From Cryptomeria japonica (Eukaryota > Streptophyta > Pinopsida > Cupressales > Cupressaceae): a DNA stretch of 64,000 nucleotides. Positions 10,308 through 22,820 of this stretch are shown here, piece after piece; positions within the stretch are counted from its first letter, which is position 1, and each line of letters begins with the position of its first letter. The stretch covers positions 623,098,383 to 623,162,382 of the forward strand of contig NC_081408.1 in NCBI RefSeq assembly GCF_030272615.1. The letters run 5' to 3'. The translations under genes were made by a program, and so were the position numbers. The notes below the pieces were generated by a model. The model worked only from the letters and a program-made list of their open reading frames with translations, ran no database searches and was not told the origin of the DNA.

Positions 10308-13300
10308 ATGGATACACCACATTTGGTAAATGTAACTGTTAGGCCTCAACCAGAGTTTAAGAGGCACCCTTTTAAATCAATTGAAATCGATCCTGCCGGA
10401 GCCCTATCCAGAGTTTCCTATGAAGTTTTGCATGTAGAAGATGTTAGATCATTTATTCACTATAAGTTGGAAGATCTTGTAATTTTTTCTATATTTGATT
10501 AGTATAGGCTAATGTGTGATAAGAATGGATTGTTGAAACAACAGTATAGGAGGGTTACCAATAAAGGTTTTCACCATGCACTTAACTCTAATGATGATTT
10601 TGAAGATGAGCATGTAAGATATGTTTTGAGCCATGTGCATGACTAGTTTATGTGGCTTTATCGACCATATAAGATCACTAAGGAAGTGATTCATGGAGTA
10701 ACCAGATTGTGTGCCACCGATGAAGTTCTTGTATTAAGATCAGTCCCTAAGGATGATGTAGCCAAGCTGACCAAGTCATGACGAGATGGAAGGGCGATAA
10801 CTGTAAATGAGATTGATGATCCCATGGTGAAATTTTCTTTTATGGTCATCGGATACCGGGTGTATCATTCTAGCAAAATGAACAACATCCTTGTTGTAGC
10901 CATTCATACTTCTTACCGGATGATTAAGGAAGATATGGATTATGATTTATCTGAGGTAGTAAGAAGTTAGTTGGTGCTTAACCTTGAATCCATTAAGAAA
11001 GATAAAAGATTGAAATTCAAGTTTGGGCAATTGATTGTTGGATTGTTCTTCTATTTTCATAATCTCTTTCTAAGTATCAGTGATGTTCAATGGTCTAAAG
11101 ACACACCTAAATTGTTACAAATGAAGAACAACATTAGGATATTGGGTAATCATTTTGGTAAGATTGCTTGGGGTTACTTTAAAGATTTTTAGAAAAAGAT
11201 GCATGCAAGAGAGAAGATATCAGAAAGTATTGTAAAGAGATATGAGGATAGAATATGTTTCATAGTAGATACAGACACATGTCTGATGGAGGTAGTTTAT
11301 CCCAGGACAACTTGGGTGATGCCTATGGGCTATGAAGTTGAACCAGATCTTTTGGTTACTTATGTTGAAAACTTGATTGCACAACCGGTAGATACTACTA
11401 CAAAAAGGTTTGGAACTTATAAAGAGAAATATTTATGAGTACATTCTGAACTTAACAAACCGGTAATTGCAAAGAAGGTTAGAAAGGAAGTTGAACATTT
11501 TGTTGTTCAACGAGGATTTACCAAGGACACAATGACAAAGGCTAGAGATAAATATGAAGCTAAACAGGTAGGAGCCTCTAGTGCTCCAACCGTTACCAAC
11601 ATCGGTATGCAGACAAGAATTGGAGAAGTCAAGAAGGTAAAACTTGTTGAAACAAAGAAAGAGAAACCTTCTAAAATTCAATTTAAGAGGGAAGGCAAGG
11701 AAATCAAACCGCCCCCACCACTTAAGGCACTGGTAGTAACTGGTAAAAGGAAAAATGAGCAAGCAAAGAAGCATGTTGATGAAGAAGAAACTGAATCAGA
11801 AGGTGAGAAAAAAGCTCTAAGATCTAGTGGTAAAAAGTAAAAGGTTGTCAGAGCATCTACTGTCAAATACGTCAAGAAATCGGTAACTAAACCTACACCT
11901 TTTGAAAAGTTCTTAATAAGTATTAAGGAATATGGTATTCTTAAGGGGTTGAATAAATTGTATGATAATTTTAGCAAGAATGAACAAAGGGAAATAGAGG
12001 ATGCAGTTGTTTTGAGTATGCATAAGTATAGTAAAGCCCTAATTGAATTACAAGGGAAGATTCAAAATTCTCTATCTAATAAGCTTGATGCAAGATGGTA
12101 GGTAGCCATTAAATAGGATAGAGAATTCAGTGAATTCAATCTTAAAAATTTGCAACCCGAGGCTACAAAAGAGGAGTTAGATAAAATTCTTGTAAAGGTA
12201 AAATCTTCTTTTAGATCTAAGAAAAGATTGACAAGATTGCTTATTGGTAAGACCCAATCAGTTCATATGGAAACTGAACAGATATTGAAGAAGTTACTAG
12301 GTTTGATACCTGATGAGGAGGAAGAGCAACCAGAGACACTTGAGGTAGAAGATCTCTTGGATGATGTAAATATTGATGATTTTTCACCAGATGAGATTGT
12401 TTTTGCTAACCAGCTGGTAGATGATCAATCGGTTAATGTACAGCCTAAGACGGTTGTAATTCCTGACGATGAAAAAAAAGTTAATATAATCGGTACTGAG
12501 GAAGAAAAGAAGGCACAAACTGAAAATGTACAAGATGAACATGTTCAGATGACTGAACAATAGGAACAGGGACAAGAGAAATATGGACAACAACATAGAA
12601 CTGAAGAGCCAACGATGATTACTGAAACAATTGTTACAAAGACACCACTAGTAAAAGACAAGGAGAAGGAAGAGGAGAAGACCGAAGAGAAGAAAGAAGA
12701 GGAGATGAAAATAGTGAAAACAGATCCAAAAGTGACACCCTTGTCACTTACATATAACAAGAAAATTGATGATGAAGAAGATGATGATGCACTAAGTATA
12801 CAAGGACCCATCAATATGGATGCACTGAGTTCTACAAAACTAATGGAGATTGCATCTACCAATATAGAGATAAGAAGAAAATAATGAAGGAATAACAAAA
12901 GGAAGCTCAAGAAATATAATGTGTAGTTGAGATTTTGTCAAGTGTGTTACCAGAGAAAGACACTGAAAGTTTTGCTACACCGATTGATAAGTTAGGTCAA
13001 TTGGTTGTTGATGTTGGTGAACAAATGAAAAGTTTTGAAGATGCATCTTATTTGAATGTTTAAAAGAAATATACGAAGAAGAGAATAGAGTAGTTGGTGA
13101 ATGATATTGATAAGGATAAGGTATCTCTAATAGTCAACAAAGACCTCATTAAAGAATTTTTTCTTACTGGAGGTAAAATCCTTTCCACTATTGCAAATTT
13201 TTCATTGTTTTGTGATGATTTGGTGAAAAAGAAGCAGGAAGAAGAATAAAAATTGAAAATTTTGAGTGAATCATTTATCCCCCTAAATGATTTAGCTATA

Positions 13301-13570
13301 CATTTTGGTAGATCGGTAATGGAGCTACAACACAAGTTAAAAGCTTATGAAGGAGAACAAGTTAAAAGAATGCAGTCTCTACAGGAGTTACAGACACTTT
13401 TGATTCCTACGATTAAGATCTTGCAGAGAGGTTATTAAGAGACTGAAGCTCTATTAGCTACACCTGAGATGAGTTCAATTGATTCCATGGAGGAGCTGGC
13501 TTACCAGATCAGAACATATGTTGAGATAACCGTCACTCTTTTGGAAACTTGGCACAATGACTTGAAATAG
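10308..13570 (+). pseudogene. Very long decayed ORF of element C, unknown function
   Basis: From the ATG at 10308 to about 12884 all open blocks (10308-10502, 10971-11192, 11199-11438, 11532-11840, 12150-12563, 12615-12884) lie in one frame and are separated only by stop codons, many compatible with C-to-T change. A last block (13253-13438) is in another frame. The N-terminal half looks globular; the middle and C-terminal parts are Lys/Glu-rich, acidic and probably coiled. No RT, integrase, protease or envelope signature is visible. It sits where a retroelement extra ORF would sit, upstream of the 3' LTR. I do not recognise the family. Confidence 0.6.
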
Positions 13571-13768
13571 TTAGTCTAATTTTGGAGATGCATTTTCTAA
13601 ATTGGCATTGTAAAAAAATTTTGAACTTTTATATCTATATATGGTAATGCAAATCTTGATGTATATTGCATTTATGTTTCATGTATTTTTTTACCTTTGT
13701 CATTGCTATCAAAGGGGGAGTAGTTGTATGAAAATTTTCTAAAGGCTAGTTGTATACATGTTTGTAAT

Positions 13769-13773
13769 AGTTG
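13769..13773. repeat. Left target-site duplication of element D (AGTTG)
   Basis: AGTTG immediately precedes the D LTR and recurs at 20576-20580 after its other LTR. The perfect 5-bp match fixes the ends of D. Confidence 0.88.
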
Positions 13774-14950
13774 TGTAGTGTCATAAAATTGTGACCCATG
13801 CAATTTTAACCACATTTTGGGTCCTCACCTTGGCGACGACATCTTCTTCCCCAATCGAGACCTATTTCTACATTTACAACCCTTCACTCTTTCTCCTTCA
13901 TGACCCGTGTCTGCTATAGACCCTAGGCCCCAAAATAGGGCAGGACAGGGGTGTGGTGCCCTTGTTCCCACCCTTTAGGGTGGTCCTATGTCAACTCTGC
14001 CCGATCCCCTATGCACAATTTGTGTTCGGGGTTTGCAATTCCTCTTTCTTGGCCTTCAGTGGTTAAAAATTAATCCTTGAGGAATATACAAAAATAAATT
14101 CAATACCCTCATTCATGGATGAATGATAAACGGATGGACAATGGAGAAACAGATAAGGAGCATAAGGAGAAGATACAAGATTTCAAGGTCATCATCAAGC
14201 ATTCAAGCATTCAAGTCTTCTTCATTCATTCGTTGGAGAAACATTACAACATTTATTTGCAAGCATGTGTGTGTTAGGGTTTTGTCATGTTACATGTCAT
14301 TTCATACAACATTTGTGGTTACATTCAAGAAGCAAAGCAATCATCATCAACAAGTTGTAGCTCTAAAAGGTATACATTTCCATTGTTTACATTCAAGAAT
14401 TTGCAATTACTTTCTTTCAAGGTTGAAACCTCAACCAGGGTTTGAATAAGGCAAACCCCTATCCACAACCATTCTCCCTCTCTTTTCGGTGTGTAGGTTA
14501 TAGGTGCGCAGTTGTAATTGCATGTTTGGGCTTCATTTGTAGAGATGAAGGAACCCTTTTCATTTTGCAGATTTTGTGGCAAACCATGTACATTCCCACC
14601 ATGGTCCCGATGACTTTTCTCCAAATTTGCAGGGCAGATCCGTATAAGTCTAATTAGCTCAGATCCGAAGTTACAATGCGATCCCGAATTGGTAGCTCCT
14701 CATTTCACTCATTTCCTCTCTCTTTTCCACATAATCAACAAGTCAACTTTATCATTTACAAAAGAGGGTAAATCACAATCCAATCACTTGCAATCAACTC
14801 AAAATTCACATCCTTTTTCCCCTCAGATTTGAATCTAGTGGATTCAACCCCTCTTTTGAATGTAGAGTTCCTCCAAGTGAAAATCATCCTAGTGGGTTCC
14901 TTTCTCTCTCCTAGGTGGGTAGTCACTAGGATCCAATTTTCCACTTTACA
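13774..14950 (+). repeat. 5' LTR of element D
   Basis: Starts TGTAGTGTC and ends CTTTACA. It aligns along its length with 19439-20575. About 80 bp near 14320-14400 (AGAAGCAAAGCAATC onward) is missing from the other LTR. Confidence 0.9.
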
Positions 14951-14953
14951 TTT

Positions 14954-14967
14954 TGGTGAACCCGACG
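14954..14967 (+). other. Primer-binding site of element D
   Basis: TGGTGAACCCGACG begins three bases after the 5' LTR, the position expected for tRNA priming of minus-strand synthesis. I do not assign the tRNA. Confidence 0.7.
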
Positions 14968-15742
14968 TCTTACACATTAATTCTGATTTCTCATTCTTAG
15001 ATTCGATTAATTGCAATTTTAATTTCAAATTTTCATTTTCAAGTTTGATCTATTTGCAAATTTTAAAGGTTAATTGCATAAAAACCCTAATTTTTCATTT
15101 TGAGAAAATTAAGCTTGTGAGGTGTAAAATTTTAATTGCTTGTCATAGATCTAGTTTCTATTGCAATTCAAATCTGTCTTCTTAAGATTCTTCTATTTTT
15201 GACCTTTGACTCCAATTTTGACCGATCTAAACATCCCCAAATCAGCTATTTTTTGGATTCTGCATTAAAATCATAATCTCTATCATCCCTAAAAATTTCA
15301 AAAAAAGTTGGTCGAACAGTGTGCGTTCCCACCATGGTCCTCAACTTTTTTCCCGAAATTTTGGGAGACAGAATTGATTGTATTTTTCTGCTCAAATCCA
15401 TAAAATCAGCATACTTTATCAATTTTAACACTCTCTAAGGTTGAACACAAATTTAAAATTCATCAAATTCAAATCTTAAAATTAATTTTCATAAAAAGGT
15501 CCTAATTTTAGATCTGCTTTTCCAGCAAATTCATATTTCACTTAAGAGACTTTTAATGGCAATTAATAAATTGGATTTACTTGCTCTCTCATGTGATTAC
15601 ATTAATTTTTGCATGTATTTATCATGTGTCATATAAGAGTTTCTTCCATTTCTTGTTGCTTCTCTTTCTTCATAGCACTTGGTCATATTGTGTTGTTCGG
15701 ATTTCCAAATTATTTTATTTTCGGTTAGATCTCAAAGCTTTC

Positions 15743-16783
15743 ATGTATCATTTATGTTTCATTATGGTGATTTTGTTAACAAAATGTATTTCCTATGTTA
15801 ATCACCTTAAAGATTTTTTCGATCCTAAATCTAAAGATCCTAATCCTTGTACCTCTACTAGGGTATCTTGTGTGAAGGAAATAAGATCTAATGCTTTAAC
15901 CAATGATCTTTCTACAAGAGAGCAAGCATTGGAAAGTAATATGGATCCATCTTCTTCTTCTACACATACCCTTGAGCAAGGGGGGCAATATGAAAACATC
16001 AACATCATTACATCTTTAGATCCTCCCTATTCTCCAAAGACCCATATTCAACATCAAAGTCTATGTAGAGAGGATGATGTCATGCATTGTATTCATGACC
16101 TTTCTCATCACATAAAAATCACTAAAAATGAGCTTTTAGATGATGAATATATTCTTCCCCAATCTTCCCAAAAGGATAAGCTTCGTAAAGGCAAAGAGAT
16201 TCTCATTCCACATGATACTCCTCCTTCATCTACAAATCCCTTTTTGTCTCCTTACACATCAGATTTCAAAGAAATTCATGATCTTGTTCCTCCATCTAGT
16301 CAATTGCAACATTCTTATAGTCGTGGCTTTCATATAATTACAAAACAAGGTTTTAATGTACAAGGAATTGGGAAATTTGAGCATGGAATTCGTGTCCCTA
16401 TAAACCCTCCTACACAAATTGCTACAAGAGGCATAGGAAGTGGTACCCCTCTTTCTATGGACAAATTCCTTAGACTTCAAAAATTTCAAGATTACCTTCA
16501 AAAACAACAAATCAAGAGAGCCCGCAAGAATGCTTCTTCTTCAAAGCATCTTTTTTGTTCATTTCACCAAACCTATGACCATAATGTTGATGATTGCCCT
16601 AATTTTCAAAAATCTATTCAAGAAGGGATAAATAGTGGCAAAATTAAAATTGTGGATAATGAAACTTCTTCACTTCACAAACCCTCTCCTTCATGGCATG
16701 ATGATATTTACCATCCTGACAGATTAGCACCAAGAATCTATTGGAAGTTGAAATATGACAAGAACATTTCCTTCCCTCCTTAA
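15743..16783 (+). CDS. Gag-like ORF of element D
   Basis: 346 codons from the ATG at 15743; the open frame extends upstream to 15581 without an ATG. The N-terminus (about residues 1-25) is strongly hydrophobic and could be a membrane segment. The middle is Ser/Pro/His-rich and low-complexity. Near residues 268-285 is a variant zinc knuckle, C-x2-H-x4-H-x4-C (CSFHQTYDHNVDDC), which resembles the Gag knuckle of Tat/Athila-type gypsy elements. The frame is intact, unlike most coding sequence in the window. Downstream open stretches at 16755-16946 and 17037-17624 are not recognised. Confidence 0.6.
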   Translation: MYHLCFIMVILLTKCISYVNHLKDFFDPKSKDPNPCTSTRVSCVKEIRSNALTNDLSTREQALESNMDPSSSSTHTLEQGGQYENINIITSLDPPYSPKTHIQHQSLCREDDVMHCIHDLSHHIKITKNELLDDEYILPQSSQKDKLRKGKEILIPHDTPPSSTNPFLSPYTSDFKEIHDLVPPSSQLQHSYSRGFHIITKQGFNVQGIGKFEHGIRVPINPPTQIATRGIGSGTPLSMDKFLRLQKFQDYLQKQQIKRARKNASSSKHLFCSFHQTYDHNVDDCPNFQKSIQEGINSGKIKIVDNETSSLHKPSPSWHDDIYHPDRLAPRIYWKLKYDKNISFPP

Positions 16784-16949
16784 AATTAAAAAAAATCTTA
16801 AGAAAGTGAAAGGTGTTGAATATTACATTTTTCATGATTTATATTCACAATCTCTTGGAAAATGTTATGCATTTAAGAAATGTGTTCAACTACAATATGA
16901 TCTTGCACATCTGTCTCACAAAAGATATAGTTGTATTTCTTGGTAAAAA

Positions 16950-18360
16950 CATTGTGCCTTAGCATTTCTTTTCCCTTCATGTGTCTCTTCACCCTATGGC
17001 ATAACTAGCCCATTTAACAAGGGATATTTATCATTAGTGGTGGTATTGTTTCAGTTTAACATACTTTGGGGCAGCAACATGAAGTCCATTTTTTCTTATT
17101 CTTCTTTCCATACATCTATCTCTATCTTTGTGCATAATTCATTATTAGATCTATTTTCTTGCATGGGGTTATTCTTATGTGAGTATATAATTGTTCTTTG
17201 TTTTTCCTTTTTGCTTGGAGGGGCATCTTTAATGAGTACTGCACTTCTTCTCTTTTCTCTTGGAATATTACCTCTTCTATGGTTTTGATTATTCACAAGT
17301 ATGATATGCCCCTTAGCAATGAATGATCTCTTGGGAGGTATGCATCCTTTCCTTGAGAGGATTTGTTCCACTAGGATGACATATCACTTGAAACTAATCA
17401 CCATCAGAAAATGTGTAATGTTTTTCCTTGTTCTCCTCACTTGGGGGGAAAGGATTTTCACTCCTTTCCCTTTCTTTCTTTCTCATTTATCATTATTTCT
17501 TTTAGGGGCTTCATTTTTCATATGTCATTATCATTTCTTACAAAGGTATTCTCTTATGATTAAACCCCCTTGGGGAATATATGATGCTCTTTCTCACTTC
17601 CTTTCAAAGATTACCACTTCTTGAGAAGTATATTTTACATTTACTGATGTCTTTTCTTGCATGTGTTCATGTAATTTCATTGCATATTTTATTATGTATA
17701 ATCTCTCTCTAGTAGATTGTGTAAGCTCTTCTCATTGTCCCTTATCTTGGGGGGCAATGATCCTTCTCTCTCTCTTTTTCTAGGGATCCACTTTTCCTAT
17801 TAAGTGGATGGTGTGAGTTCTATTACTTGATGTCATTCCTTGTGTGGAATTGTTGTTGTTCACTCAAGGACTCTCTCTTATACAAGAGGTGTTGGTCCTT
17901 GACTACGACCTCTTTCACACTTGGTAATGAACATCTATGATAAATTGACCCACCCCTTTGGGGGCTAAAAGTAAGTCATCCCTCATCAAGAATCCCTTTC
18001 ACCTAGAAACAGGAGGAAGGATTGCATTCTTGTTCTTTCCTTTTCTTGTTCTAGAAGATGTTATATTTGTCTAAGACAACTCCTCCTGGGGGTAGATGTC
18101 TGTTGAACAAAGATCTCTTCTCCTCCAAGGATCACCTTTACACTTACAACAAGACATCTCTTGTCAACTATCTTATCCTTGCTTGAAGAGTATTCCCTCT
18201 CTTGCTTGGATTTATGACATTGTTGCATAGCGGATATCTTCTTTGTGACGAAGGTAGGTATCCTTGTTCTTCTTTCCTTAAGATATGAAAATCAACCTAT
18301 GTTGACATCTTAAGGGGGGGACCCACACTGCTCCTTTGTACTATACTTCTCTCATGCATT
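16950..18360 (+). other. Element D internal region without recognised coding
   Basis: T-rich sequence with repeated CTTGGGGGG-like blocks and scattered short ORFs rich in Phe/Leu. No domain was recognised. Confidence 0.5.
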
Positions 18361-18760
18361 GTACAGTGAGACATTCTTGGAACTAGAGGGAAACCTCTTA
18401 GAGCAAGATGTCATCACTTTTCTTGTACAGTGGGATATTCTTGGAACTAGAGGGAAACCTCTTAGAGAAAGATGTCGTCACTTTTTTGTACAGTGGGTCA
18501 TTCTCAGAACCAAAGCACAGTCTCTTAGAGTGAGATGTCTTTACTTCTTCTTTTCTGGTACAGTGGGACATTATTGGAACCATAGGGAAACCTCTTAGAG
18601 AAAGATGTCATCACTTCTCTCTTATATAGTGGGTCATTCTCGGAACTAGAGCACGGTATCTTAGAGCGAGATGATGCCACTTTTTCTTTTATGTAGGGTG
18701 ATTATTCTCAGAACCATAGCACGGTCTCTTAGAGAGAGATATCACACCTTTCTTAACACT
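18361..18760. repeat. Minisatellite of about 65 bp, six units, inside element D
   Basis: Units begin GTACAGTG or a variant at 18361, 18425, 18488, 18558, about 18624 and about 18691. Each contains a CATTCT-GGAAC core and then CTCTTAGAG-AGATGTC. Spacing is 63-70 bp. Two subtypes partly alternate (AGGGAAACC and GCACRGT forms), suggesting expansion of a two-unit block. Confidence 0.85.
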
Positions 18761-19438
18761 TGTACTGTACATTCTATACAGGTTGTAGCGTACTTGGGCA
18801 TAGACTCCCATGAGGCACTTCGGACCTCACTTGCACACACGCGCATGAGGTTGAGTGGAACTAATGGTGTTCTCACTCTCTCTCTTTACATGGATTGCCT
18901 AGACATGCTCTAGGGGCAAGATTTTCATGTTCTTCTCTCCATGGATCACCTAGTTTTAGGGGCGAGATGTCCATGGTTTCTTTCTTCTATACTTTTTCTT
19001 CTCATGGATCACCAAAGTGTGTATTCATGTTCTCTCTCTTCTTCCTCTCATGAACTCATATTTTTACTATTGATAGTTCATGGATGATGCCAACTTTGGT
19101 CTTTTATGTGATCGCTCATTTTTATGTGATGGCATTGGTCTTTGTGTCTTGATTAGTTGTTGAGATATCTGAGCTCGAGATCTCTTCGGCTAGTTAGTTT
19201 GTTGTCTTGTGTCTTGTTCTTGTCGTGTGTCTTTTTGTGATTTGTCTTTGTTTTGTGTTCTCTTGCATATGTTGGCATGAGTTGAGACCCTTAGATTGGG
19301 GGATTTTTGCTCCTCAATATTAATGGTGTCTTATACTCCTTGTGTTTTTTCTCCGCATCTCTCATCTTAATCTCTCTTTTCTTCTACTTTACCAATAGTA
19401 GTGGAGTAAGCCATACTCCCACTAAAGTGGGGACTAAA

Positions 19439-20575
19439 TGTAGTGTCTTAAAATTGTGACCCATGCAATTTTAACCATATTTGGGTTCCTCACCTTGGTG
19501 ATGGCATCTTCTTCCCTAACCGAGACCTATTTCTGCATTTCCAACCCTTCACTCTTTCTCCTTCATGACCTGTGTCTTCTCTAGACCCTATTTGAGCCCC
19601 AAAATAGGGTAGGATAGGGGCATGGTGCCCCTATCCCCCTAGGACAGGGGTGTGGCACCCTTGTCCCCACCCCTTAGGGTGGACCTATGTTAAGTGTTCC
19701 ATATCTCCTGTGCATAATTTGTCTTCAGGGTTTGCAATTCCTCTTTGTCAGCCTTTGATGGTTGAAAATTAATCCTTGATCAGGCATGTATAAAAAGGAA
19801 TTCAATACCCTCATTCATGGATGAATGATGAACAGATGGACAACGAAGAGAGATAAGGCGTATAAGGAGAAGATACAATTTTTCAAGGTCATCATCAAGC
19901 ATTCAGGCATTCAAGTCTCCTTCATTCATCCATTGGAGCAACATTACAAAATTTATTTGCAAGCATGTGTGTTTGTTAGGGTTTTGTCATGTTACATGCC
20001 ATTTCCATTGTTTACATTCAAGCATTTGCAATTACTTTCTTTCAAGGTTGATTCCTCAACCAGGGTTTGACTGAGGTAAACCCCCATCCACAACCATTCT
20101 CCCTCTCTTTTTTGTGTGTAGGTTGCAGGTGCTCAACTGTAATTGCAGGTTTGGGCTTCATTTGCAGAGACGAAAGAACCCTTCTTGTTTTGTGGATTTT
20201 GTGGCAGACCATGTACATTCCCACCATGGTTCCGACGACTTTTCTCCAAATTTGCAGGGTAGATCTGTATCAGACTAATTAGCTCTAATCCAAAGTTACA
20301 ACACGGTCCCAAACTGGTAGGTCCTCATTTCACTCATTTCCTCTCTCTTTTCCACATAATCAACAAGTCAACTTTCTCATTTACAAAAGAGGATAAATCA
20401 CAGTCCAATCACTTGCAATCCACTCAGAATTCACATCCTTGTTCTCCTTGGATTTGGATCTAGTAGATTAAACCCCTCTTTTGAATGTAGAGTTCCTTCA
20501 AGTGAAAATCATCCTAGTGGCTTCCTTTCTCTCTCCTAGGTGGGGAGTCACTAGGATCCAATTTTCCACTTTACA
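19439..20575 (+). repeat. 3' LTR of element D
   Basis: Begins TGTAGTGTC after a purine-rich tract (19424-19438) and ends TTTACA at 20575, followed by the TSD AGTTG. It carries an extra duplicated segment around 19615-19665 (repeated CAGGGG-TGG-ACCC) absent from the 5' LTR. Confidence 0.9.
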
Positions 20576-20580
20576 AGTTG

Positions 20581-20698
20581 TATACATATTTGTAATAGCA
20601 TGCAATTTCTAAGGGGGAGTTTTGAGTCAATTTTTGTATTACACACTTAAACAAAAAATTTCCTAAGTGTTTCCATCAATGTCAAAGGGGGCGATCAT
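20581..20698 (+). other. Element C 3' non-coding end and polypurine tract
   Basis: Continuation of element C after D. It ends in a purine tract, TCAAAGGGGGCG, near 20682-20693, just before the C 3' LTR. Confidence 0.6.
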
Positions 20699-21344
20699 TG
20701 GCTTAATGATGATGTTTTGATGTAATGGGTTGATCGATGACTTGTTTTATGTTGTCACTAATGGAAACTATGTTTTGATAGTCGTCTAAGTCTTTTAGGC
20801 CAATAGGTAAAGCATAACTGGTACAGGAGATAGTTTAACAGTGAACCGACAAATAGGACTTCAACCGGTAAATGAGGAAAAATATTACATTCAAGCAACC
20901 GGTACAGGTGATCAATGAAGAGTTAGGTGATGCGGTTCTACTGAAATATTGGAGATAGGAATTTACAGATATATCCCACACCGTATTGGCAGATTAAATA
21001 GTATGAGTGAGTTATGATACATAGCACAGTCAATCTTGAGAAATTGTTAACCAGTAGAGTAGAATGATACAAATCAGTTAACCGGTAGTGTTTACTTTTT
21101 AATTTTGGGTTGTTGTGTCAGTGGCCGAAATAAGTGTACAAGATTGACTAGATTCATTGAACCTAGGAAATTATTCCAAGGTTGTTGGCCGACTAAGTTG
21201 AGTTGTTTATAAAAGGTGTGATGAGTTATGAGATGTACAAATGAAGCGTAGATTGAGAATTTGATTGTGCGGTGAATTATGAACCATTGTATTGATATAT
21301 TGTTGATGTGTGTAGCACAACTAAAGCGGATCTTATCAGGAACA
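20699..21344 (+). repeat. 3' LTR of element C, left part (split by element B)
   Basis: Starts TGGCTTAATG after the purine tract. It is interrupted at 21344 by element B and resumes at 34235. Copia-type motifs shared with the A and B LTRs are found in the right part. Confidence 0.65.
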
Positions 21345-22750
21345 CATTGATATTTGATTGAAGATTGCATTGATGAACTATTGTGTTGTCATTGATGTCA
21401 ATTGTAACTAGTTATGATGTTATTTTTATGTTGTTTTTCAGCCGATAGATGTGCAAGTGAAGGAAACCAGTATTACTTAAGAAGTAGTGACATCAACCGG
21501 TAACCTGCCTATTGATGTGCCATACCCTAACTGATGGAGCTTGGTGAATTGGTAGTATTGGTTTATGATCAAATGGTGAATGGTAATGATTATGCCATGT
21601 ATGCATGTTGTATGTGATAAGTTTCAAGTGGTTTTTGGCATGTAGAGATTAAGGTTTTATCTTGGGAATGAGCGAGTATATTGCATGAAGAGGAAACTAC
21701 GTGATGAGTTACTCGAATCGATCAAGCGGTGATCAAGGAGCGATCAAGGTTGTCTTAAACAGTGTGCAATAATTTCTATGTAATCCAATGATCATACTTG
21801 AACCGATTTGTTTGTAATCTCTATGAGATCTTAGGTTTGTGATGTGTTACCAACCTATTGTTTTTCTTATAAGGTCGATGAGTTGTTTTGTTGTGTTGTT
21901 GGAAATTTTGGTGAATTGTTAGTCTGATTGATTTTCGAACCAGAAGGAGTATCTACAATATGTGTGAAGGCAGATAGGAGCATGAAAAGGATCTGATCAA
22001 GCAGAGTAGCATTATTTACCAGATCAACAAACCCCTGTTATTCTCTAACAATTACAATAGTTAAATCCCTTAACCAGGTAAGCTTTAACAGGCTTAGTGC
22101 TATCTAAATCCTCTAACTAGGTGATCCATTAGCTTGGATTTCAAATCCTCTATCAAGGTTACTCCTAACAGGGTATTGTTTCTAACAGGGCATTATAGTC
22201 AATCCCTTAACCGGGTGGTCCCTAACAGGATCTGTTCTTAACAAGACTTTTTGTAAAAGCTTTAACAAGCTTGGCTCCTAATAGGGAAAAATTCAAAAGA
22301 GTTCAAAATACTTGTGGGTATGCATCCCCACCATGGTTTTTCCCATTCGGGTTTCCACGTCAAAAATCATTGTCAAGTGGTGAATGGTTTTTGTGGTTAT
22401 GTTTGATATGGTTAAATTGCTTAACTATTAAATCCACTTAGATATGATAAGATGACCAACAGTAATATGAAATGTGCTTTTACTATTGTTAGTAAATTAT
22501 TTTGAGTTTTTGGTTGAATGGTTTGGAAGTTTCAGAGCTGTTATACTATTATTTTGATATGCTAGTAAAACCAGTAAACTGTCAATGCTATTGAAGTTTG
22601 TAGTTTAGTGTTTGAACTAGTTAGTTCTAAGATTGACTTGTGAGATTGTTTTATATGTTGTTGAAAGTTTAGTTAGTTCTATATCTACTGATTCACCCCC
22701 CCCCCTCTCTCAGTAGTTGTCTGGATCCTTACTGACTCATCATACCATCA
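21345..22750 (+). repeat. 5' LTR of element B
   Basis: Aligns with 32841-34234. Its first bases read CATTGA where the 3' LTR reads TGTTGG, so the terminal TG is mutated. It ends CATACCATCA at 22750. Confidence 0.88.
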
Positions 22751-22752
22751 AT

Positions 22753-22764
22753 TGGTATCAGAGC
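22753..22764 (+). other. Primer-binding site of element B
   Basis: TGGTATCAGAGC, the sequence complementary to the initiator-Met tRNA 3' end used by plant copia elements, two bases after the LTR. Confidence 0.93.
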
Positions 22765-22820
22765 GCTTTAGGTCCTCTAGTGTCTAAGCTTACCAACTTG
22801 AGGTAAAGATCTAGAAGAAC

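Larger units (their letters stand above)
9271..13768 (+). mobile_element. Element C, left part: gag remnant plus long non-pol ORF
   Basis: Left segment of an old LTR retrotransposon whose 3' end (polypurine tract and 3' LTR at 20699) is found beyond inserted element D. It holds a gag fragment with two knuckle-like motifs and then an approximately 1,000-codon decayed ORF. No protease, reverse transcriptase or integrase was found between them. The left boundary and 5' LTR were not found. The sequence after 13570 (an A/T-rich 3' region with a GGGGGAG motif near 13715) resumes at 20581 after removal of D. Confidence 0.6.
13774..20575 (+). mobile_element. Element D: non-autonomous gypsy-type LTR element (LARD-like)
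   Basis: A 6.8-kb element with LTRs at 13774-14950 and 19439-20575, a primer-binding site, a purine tract before the 3' LTR and a perfect 5-bp TSD. The internal region encodes only a Gag-like ORF (to 16783); there is no protease, RT or integrase, so any mobility depended on another element. It inserted into the 3' part of element C. The LTRs differ by visible substitutions and by two larger indels, so the insertion is not recent. Confidence 0.85.

Noticed and set aside
12384-12910. Minus-strand Ser/Phe-rich ORFs
   Set aside because: They are antisense shadows of the Lys/Glu-rich long ORF of element C.
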